From: Ananas comosus
Lineage: Eukaryota > Streptophyta > Magnoliopsida > Poales > Bromeliaceae
Direction of reading: 5' to 3'
DNA length: 64,000 nucleotides
Assembly: GCF_001540865.1 (NCBI RefSeq)
Contig: NC_033631.1
Span: 3,392,824-3,456,823 of the forward strand
The notes beneath the pieces were generated by a model that saw only the letters and a program-made list of their open reading frames with translations, was not told the DNA's origin and did not search any database. A program made the translations under genes and the position numbers. Shown in pieces: positions 58,185 through 64,000 of this stretch. Position 1 is the stretch's first letter. Each line of letters opens with the position of its first letter.

Positions 58185-59104
58185 GGGCTTTTTTTTCAAA
58201 TAGCCCCCTGACAAATTTTATTTGCAAAATTAGCCCTGTGTAAAATTTATTTGCAAAAATGGCCCTAGCCCTGCCACGCCAGCGCCACGCGGGCAGGGCC
58301 TGGGCCAGGTATTCAAGTTGAACACGGTGATTCGTTCACCGTGTCTAAACACGGTGAACGAATCACCGTGTTCATTGTGGTCACACCCCGCGCGGGGCGT
58401 TAGTATTGCATTAGACACGGTGATTCGTTCACCGTGTCTAAACACGGTGAACTGTTTACCGCGTTTAGACACGGTGAACCATTTACCGTGTCCTTCACTT
58501 CCATTTTTGGCCAAACACGGCCTGGCTACTTGTATTTGGACACGGACTTAACCATTTTCGGGGTTGCTGAGTACATTTGTATTGGACACGGTGAATGGCC
58601 AGTCACCGTGTCCAGAGAACACGGTGAATGGATCACCGTGTCAGGACACGGTGATCCATTCACCGTGTCCAATACAAAACTCTGGACACGGTGATCCATT
58701 CACCGTGTCCAATACTACTGTAGCAACCCTTAAGTCCGTGTCCGAATACAAGTAGCCAGGCCGTGTTTGGCCAAAAATGGAAGTGAAGGACACGGTGATT
58801 CGTTCACTGTGTCTAAACACGGTAAACAGTTCACCGTTTTTAGACACGGTGAACGAATCACCGTGTCTAATGCAATACTAGCTACCCGCGCGTGAGAACA
58901 CAATGAACACGGTGATTCGTTCACCGTGTTTAGACACGGTGAACCAATCACCGTGTTCAACTTGCGTACCTGGCCCTGGCCCTGCCCGCGTGGCGCTGAC
59001 GTGGCGCTGGCGTGGCAGGGCCAGGGCCATTTTTGCAAATAAATTTTATACGGGGCTAGTTTTGCAAATAAAATTTGTCAGGGGGCTATTTGCAAAAAAA
59101 GCCC
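58185..59104. mobile_element. 920-bp foldback (hairpin) element with CACGGTGA arrays, likely TA target site
   Basis: The ends GGGCTTTTTTT.CAAATAGCC and their inverted counterpart GGCTATTTGCAAAAAAAGCCC are near-perfect, and the inverted repeat continues inward over roughly 400 bp per arm, so the whole element is one long hairpin. TA flanks both ends (58183-58184, 59105-59106), possibly a 2-bp target duplication. Inside are more than 20 CACGGTGA or TCACCGTG motifs, arranged as nested small palindromes with ATTCGT-type spacers. No transposase; ORFs are repeat artefacts on both strands. Superfamily is uncertain (Tc1/Mariner-like by TA, otherwise a foldback MITE). Confidence 0.85.
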
Positions 59105-59106
59105 TA

Positions 59107-59375
59107 TATACAACATCCATCTCTAAAATGAACCCTCAGTAAGTACAAGCAACATAGGGCAACTCTATGAAATCCAATAGTAGGACAGCTCTAACCACTG
59201 GTGACACCCTTGCTGTGAGTTCTGAAAAGAAAAACAACCAAACAATAAGAGTGATAACTATAAAATATAACTCTCAATGAGTGCTGCCGCTGAGAGGGGT
59301 GTGCTACTTCCTAGGTCAGCTGAGGTATAAATAATAAGAACTGTTGGAAATAGTAATAATTGTAATGAAAGTGCT
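59107..59375 (-). repeat. Short LTR-derived fragment (gypsy type)
   Basis: Contains GTGATAACTATAAAATATAACTCTCAATGAGTGC, resembling the conserved block 'gagaactata..tatagttcccagtggg' of minus-oriented gypsy LTRs in this window. Too short and diverged to assign to a family. Confidence 0.35.
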
Positions 59376-59492
59376 TGTGACACCGCAATAGTCCCACATC
59401 GGATGGGAATGAGGTTGTCATTGAGAGCCTTAACGGGGGGAGTCTGTGACACCGCAATAGTCCCACATCGGATGGGAATGGGGTTGTCATTG
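59376..59492. repeat. Direct duplication of a TGTGACACCGCAATAG unit
   Basis: A 48-bp sequence at 59376-59423 recurs at 59445-59492 with one mismatch, 69 bp apart. It contains AGTCCCACATCGG, a string common in short plant LTRs such as TRIM elements, and is followed by TTATAAGAGACTTAGA and a GGGCT-rich stretch to 59640. It may be a TRIM-like remnant. Confidence 0.5.
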
Positions 59493-59749
59493 GGTTTATA
59501 AGAGACTTAGACACTAGAAATAATAACTGGGCTTAAGCATTTTGGGCCGGTATTTTGGCCTAACGAGTTATTATTGCTAGTGGGCTGGGTTGTTACATTG
59601 GGCTGAGTCGTTATAGTGCTATAAATATATGCTACTACTATGCCGCCAAGTAAGTATCAACTATATGAACTCTACTATCACACATGCATTAATTATTTAT
59701 TGATGTTCAAGTATCCATATTTTAAATCTCTCGAGCACTTACTCAACGT
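59493..59749. other. Unassigned stretch before copia element C
   Basis: Contains GGGCTGGGTTGTTACATTGGGCTGAG and TATAAATATATGC; no coding sequence or terminal structure could be recognised. Confidence 0.3.
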
Positions 59750-60807
59750 TGTTGGATTTTATCCAATAATAAATTTTGATGATAACAAACAAATATTGGA
59801 TTTAATTTATTACTTAGCAATTTCAGGTTGTAGTTGAATTTAAAGTGGCTCAAGCTGAACTGGAATCATGATTAGAGGTAACAATTCAATTAAATTATTC
59901 AAATTGGCCCGGACAAGATCAAATTGTACCAAATTGGATGCAAGTGCCATTACAATAATTTGGAGGACTTCTTTGCAATTATCGGATTTGAGCCAGTCAA
60001 CCTAGTCAAGTTGTTCAATTCACCTTTTGGGTTTAATTTGTGCTTAATGTCAAATTAGCCATTATTTTAATATGGTATGAAAGTGATTTTATGTATGGTA
60101 TAAATTCAAACATGATTTTATTATGGTATGAATTTGAAAATGGGAAATATGATATAAATGTATTTTACAAGTTTGGTATTATTTCAAAAGCTTTTACAAA
60201 TGTGAAATGACTTCAAAAAGTTTTCATTTGTAGTATTAATTTAAAAGGATTTTACAAATTTGGTATAATTTCAAATGAGCTTTTCAATATAGTAATATTT
60301 CAAATGAGTTTTGCAAATGTGGTATGAATTCAAATTTATTTTGGAATTAATTCAAATACATTTGCAAATATGGTTAAAATTCAAATTGAAATCAATTATG
60401 ATTTAATTATGGTTTTGTTTCATTTTTGAAATGATGGCTAGTGTATTTAAAGGGAGGCTTGGATGTTGTTTGTACACAACTTCAGAAAAATTCTTTAAGT
60501 CCTAATTGTTCATTGATTTGTAATTATGAGCTTCTTGAGAGATTGTAAAAGAAGTTTTGTGTGATTGTAAGTGGCTTTAGTCTTGCCCTATTCAAAAGGC
60601 CAAGTGATAGTGAAATCAGTACCTCGAGGAGAAGAAGGACCGGACTGGAGTAGGCAGAAGGGCCGAACTAGGATAAATCATCTGTGTTATCTGAGTTTGA
60701 TTTTCTTCTTTTATTTAGTTGTGCAATTTTTATCTGGATTTAATTTTACTTGAGTTTTTAGTTGTCAACTAATTCAGCCCCCCTCTTAGTTGCCATTTGA
60801 TCCTTCA
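59750..60807 (+). repeat. 5' LTR of copia element C (1058 bp)
   Basis: TGTTGGATTTTATCC...TTGATCCTTCA. U3 is AT-rich with repeated ATGGTATGAATTC-type and TTTGGTAT-type phrases. TATTTAAA at 60444-60451 is a candidate TATA box. Unlike the other LTRs here, no GC palindrome array is present. Confidence 0.93.
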
Positions 60808-60809
60808 TT

Positions 60810-60820
60810 TGGTATCAGAG
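60810..60820 (+). other. Primer-binding site of copia C
   Basis: TGGTATCAGAG, two bases after the LTR end, complementary to initiator tRNA-Met. Confidence 0.9.
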
Positions 60821-60857
60821 AGCAGGTCTCACTGTTGCAGACTAACTGTCTCATGAG

Positions 60858-62492
60858 ATGGCAACTTTTCACGCTATCATTGAAGGCCAATCCATCGCTC
60901 ATCCTTCTTTCTTTAATGGGAGTAACTACACCTATTGGAAGGTGCGGATGCAGATTTTTCTACAATCCCTAGATTTTGATCTTTGGGGCATTGTAGAAAA
61001 TGGCTACACTAAGCCTACCACGGCAACTAGCACATGGAAGGCAGAGGACAAAGGTAAATTTAATTTGAACTCTAAAGCGATGAATGCTCTTCATTGTGCT
61101 CTTGACTCAAACGAGTTCAACCGAATTTCTACATGCAAAACTGCAAAAGAAATTTGGGATAAATTAGCCGTTGTTCACGAGGGGACAAATCAAGTAAAAG
61201 AGTCTAAGATAAATATGCTTACTCGCGATTATGAAATGTTTTGTATGCAACCAAATGAAAGCATTACTGATATGTATACTAGATTTACCAATATTATTAA
61301 TAGTCTAAAGGCTTTGGGAAAGGCTTTTTCTGATGCAGATCTTGTTAGAAAAATAATCAGAAGTTTTCCTCAAAATGGACCTTGGGAACCAAAGTTGGCG
61401 GCCATTCAAGAAGCGCGCGACCTCGACAAATTTTCATTGGAGGAACTCATAGGGTCTCTTATGACTTATGAGTTACGATTGAAGATAGAGCCTTCTACTT
61501 CCATCATCCATACCGAAACGAAAAATATAGCCCTCAACTCTAACGAAGGAGATAGAAGCGACTCTGACAATGCCACTGACGACGAGATCTCACATCTTAC
61601 TAGAAAATTAAAAAAGATCTTACAAAGAAAACACGGAGCTAAGTGGTCCGGCAAAGATAATGATAGATCTCACTTTTTTAAAAAAGATGTAAAATGCTAC
61701 AATTGTAATAAAACAGGACACATGAGTTATGATTGCCAAAACCAAAGTAAGTCTCCCTGAAAGGAGAAAAAGAAGAATAAAGCCTTCTCCGCCGCTTGGA
61801 GTGATGATAGCGATTCCGACAAGGAGGAATCAACCAAGGAGGTCTCTAACTTAAGCCTCACCTATGACGATGCACCTTCGAATTGTTGCTTCATGACAAA
61901 CATAGAAGATAAGGTAAATGATTTAACTTACGATGAACTTTTAGAAGCTTTTTATGATCTTTATGATGATCTCCAAAAATTTGGTCCCAAATATGCTTCT
62001 TTAAAAAAAGAAAATACATCTTTAATCTCAAATTTAAATTCATTAAAATCTGAAAATAAAAGTTTAAAAACTGAGTTAAATTTATTAAAGAAGCAACTTG
62101 AGACCAAAAGTGATGGCGAAAATTATAAAGATACTAGTTTATTTAAAACTGAAAATGAATCTCTAAAGAAGAACTTGAACGATTCAAGAAATACTTTAGA
62201 AAGATTCATTGGTAGCACAAAAGTTCTAAATATGATGTTGGGTAATCAAAGATCCTATTTGGATAAAACTGGACTTGGATATCAACACAAGTTTAGTCAA
62301 AGAAAAAATATTTCTAAGCCATTTGCAAAATATACAAACGGCAACAAGAATGTGTTGTGTATCTATTGTAACAAAATAGGGCATCATGTAACCCAATATC
62401 AATTTAAAAATAAGTTTAAACTTAGATAACTTTGTGTGGTGAAAGGTTCTAACACAAGTGAACCCACATCCAGGGTACCTTTCATAGCTTAA
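60858..62492 (+). pseudogene. Gag of copia element C (nearly intact)
   Basis: Starts at ATG 60858. N-terminal motif FFNGSNYTYWKVRM, then a UBN2-type Gag domain (STWKAEDKGKFNLNSKA, EIWDKLAVVHEGT, MLTRDYEMFCMQPNESI, SFPQNGPWEPKLAAI). A zinc knuckle CYNCNKTGHMSYDC lies near residue 280. An in-frame TGA at 61758-61760 follows; the same frame then continues with an acidic linker and a Lys/Asn/Leu-rich coiled coil (61970-62200). A second knuckle CIYCNKIGHHVTQY near 62357 has tyrosine in place of the last cysteine. In-frame stops follow at 62427-62429 and 62490-62492. Gag forms particles. The long coiled coil and double knuckle match Sirevirus Gag. Confidence 0.88.
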
Positions 62493-62502
62493 ATTTTTGT
62501 AG

Positions 62503-62682
62503 GTATACCTGCACTCAACAAAGTCAAGCGACAAAGGTTACTTGGACAGCGGGAGCTCAAGGCACATGTTGGGCAACCCAACAAATTTATCATCGCTTGA
62601 ATATGAAGAGGGTGGGCGCATAACCTTTGGAAATAACTCCAAAGGTTGTACCATTGGAAAAGGCTCAATCGGTAACAATTAA
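62503..62682 (+). pseudogene. Protease stub of copia element C
   Basis: Right after an in-frame TAG (62500-62502) comes the start of pol in the +1 frame relative to gag: GYLDSGSSRHM (active-site DSG), then GRITFGNNSKG and KGSIGNN. It stops at about 62682, where 3' non-coding sequence begins. This marks the 5' edge of the pol deletion. Confidence 0.8.
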
Positions 62683-62947
62683 TTTTCTTTGTATTTTTGG
62701 TGGATTCTTATCACTATGGTTTATCTTTCGTTTCAATCATTTTTTTTTTTTTTTTTTGGTATAAGATTTTCTGTGTATTTTTTTATATCCTCCTTCATCT
62801 TTTTAAATTATTTTTTTTGATGATAACAAAAGGGGGAGAAGAAAACGTTATCTCAAAATTATTTTGAAAATATCTTTTTATCGTGCTTATTTTGAGGGGG
62901 AGTTTATCTATTACTTTATTACCTTTTCAAATTGTTTGTCATCATCA

Positions 62948-62960
62948 AAAAGGGGGAGAT
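62948..62960 (+). other. Polypurine tract of copia C
   Basis: AAAAGGGGGAGAT next to the LTR start at 62961. Similar tracts lie upstream near 62827 (AAAAGGGGGAG) and 62894 (GAGGGGGAG). Confidence 0.85.
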
Positions 62961-64000
62961 TGTTGGATTTTATCCAATAATAAATTTTGAAGATAACAAA
63001 CAAATATTGGATTTAATTTGTTACTTAGTAATTTCAGGTTGTAGTTGAATTTAAAATGGCTCAAGCTGAACCGGAATCATGATTTAAGGTAACAATTCAA
63101 TTAAATTATTCAAATTGGCCTGGACAAGATCAAATTGTACCAAATTGGATGCAAGTGCCATTACAATAATTTGGAGGACTTCTTTGCAATTATCGGATTT
63201 GAGCCAGTCAACCTAGTCAAGTTGTTCAATTCACCTTTTCGGTTTAATTTGTGCTTAATGTCAAATTAGCCATTATTTTAATATGGTATGAAAGTGATTT
63301 TATGTATGGTATAAATTCAAACATGATTTTATTATGGTATGAATTTGAAAATGTGAAATATGATATAAATGTATTTTACAAGTTTGGTATTATTTCAAAA
63401 GCTTTTACAAATGTGGAATGAATTCAAAAAGTTTTCATTTGTAGTATTAATTTAAAAGGATTTTACAAATTTGGTATAATTTCAAATGAGCTTTTCAATA
63501 TAGTAATATTTCAAATGAGTTTTGCAAATGTGGTATGAATTCAAATTTATTTTGAAATTAATTCAAATACATTTGCAAATATGGTTAAAATTCAAATTGA
63601 AATCAATTATGATTTAATTATGCTTTTGTTCTATTTTTGAAATGATGGCTAGTGTATTTAAAGGGAGGCTTGGATGTTGTTTGTATACAACTTCAGAAAA
63701 ATTCTCTAAGTCCTAATTGTTCATTGATTTGTAATTGTGAGCTTCTTGAGAGATTGTAAAAGAAATTTTGTGTGATTGTAAGCGGCTTTGGTCTTGTCCT
63801 GTTCAAAAGGCCAAGTGATAGTGAAATCGGTACCTCGAGGAGAAGAAGGACCGGACTGGAGTAGGCAGAAGGGGCGAACCAGGATAAATCATCTGTGTTA
63901 TCTGAGTTTGATTTTTTTCTTTTATTTGTTTGTGCAATTTTTATCTGGATTTAATTTTACTTGCGTTTTTAGTTGTCAACTAATTCACCCCCCCTCTTAG
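62961..64000 (+). repeat. 3' LTR of copia element C, lacking its last ~18 bp
   Basis: Matches the 5' LTR almost base for base from TGTTGGATTTTATCC to ...CCCCCTCTTAG at the window end. By comparison, TTGCCATTTGATCCTTCA-like sequence should follow outside the window. Confidence 0.92.

Larger units (their letters stand above)
59750..64000 (+). mobile_element. Copia element C, pol-deleted (non-autonomous), 3' end cut by window
   Basis: 5' LTR 59750-60807, primer site, gag, a protease stub, then a jump to the 3' non-coding region with polypurine tracts and 3' LTR from 62961. The internal region is only about 2.15 kb, against about 7.3 kb in element S. Integrase, RT, RNase H and any third ORF are missing. 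LTR copies look close by eye. The left flank is AACGT; its partner lies beyond the window. Confidence 0.9.

Noticed and set aside
58318..59038. Several ORFs encoding repeated NTVIRSPCL-like peptides on both strands
   Set aside because: They are translations of the CACGGTGA hairpin repeats and occur on both strands and in several frames.
1..64000. Host genes, tRNA or rRNA genes
   Set aside because: Every long recognisable coding region is from a retrotransposon or Helitron; no RNA gene was recognised by eye, although a short one could be missed without a covariance search.

Overview
The window is nuclear DNA of a flowering plant and is essentially a pile of transposable elements. No cellular protein-coding gene, tRNA, rRNA or CRISPR array could be supported. 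The evidence is several LTR-retrotransposon families with initiator-Met-tRNA primer sites (TGGTATCAGAG), Ty3/gypsy polyproteins with a C-terminal chromodomain-like tail (Tekay/Del-type chromoviruses, which have long LTRs), Sirevirus-like Ty1/copia elements, a plant-type Helitron Rep fragment and foldback elements. The species cannot be read from the sequence; a monocot such as pineapple is only a guess.

Layout. 1-3374: gag remnant, primer site and LTR (family H) of a minus-strand gypsy element cut by the window edge. 3375-6534: AT-rich DNA without genes. 6535-20069: a composite of an old LTR (family B) flanked by TSD ATTTG, containing the 3' half of a plus-strand chromovirus (family A; RT-RNase H-integrase-chromodomain, then 3' LTR), whose LTR holds an H-type solo LTR (TSD TTTGG). 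20070-31760: a Helitron Rep fragment split by a nearly complete 9.9-kb Sirevirus-like copia element (S, TSD GACTT) with an intact-looking pol and a third, env-position ORF. 31761-53391: a foldback-like AT-rich element, opened by a four-level nest: solo LTR B (minus) > solo LTR F (TSD CGACC) > full-length chromovirus G (minus, TSD GGAAG) > solo LTR A' (plus, TSD TTGTC). 53392-59749: gypsy-type LTR pieces D and E, a copia LTR scrap, a 920-bp hairpin element full of CACGGTGA/TCACCGTG motifs, and short repeats. 59750-64000: a pol-deleted, probably non-autonomous copia element (C), whose 3' LTR runs off the window about 18 bp before its end.

Function. The elements are mostly decayed. Only the pol of element S looks open throughout; elements A and G carry stops and frameshifts. 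Element C keeps gag and the cis signals (LTRs, primer site, polypurine tracts) but no polymerase, so it would need help in trans. The most informative points are the insertion order set by target-site duplications; a large deletion inferred inside composite B/A; an in-frame TAG inside a splice-acceptor-like sequence at the gag-pol boundary of both copia elements; a plant-gene-like leader before the third ORF of S; and arrays of palindromic motifs just upstream of the TATA box in at least five LTR families.

Coordinates were counted by hand from the numbered sequence. Divergence figures are by-eye counts.
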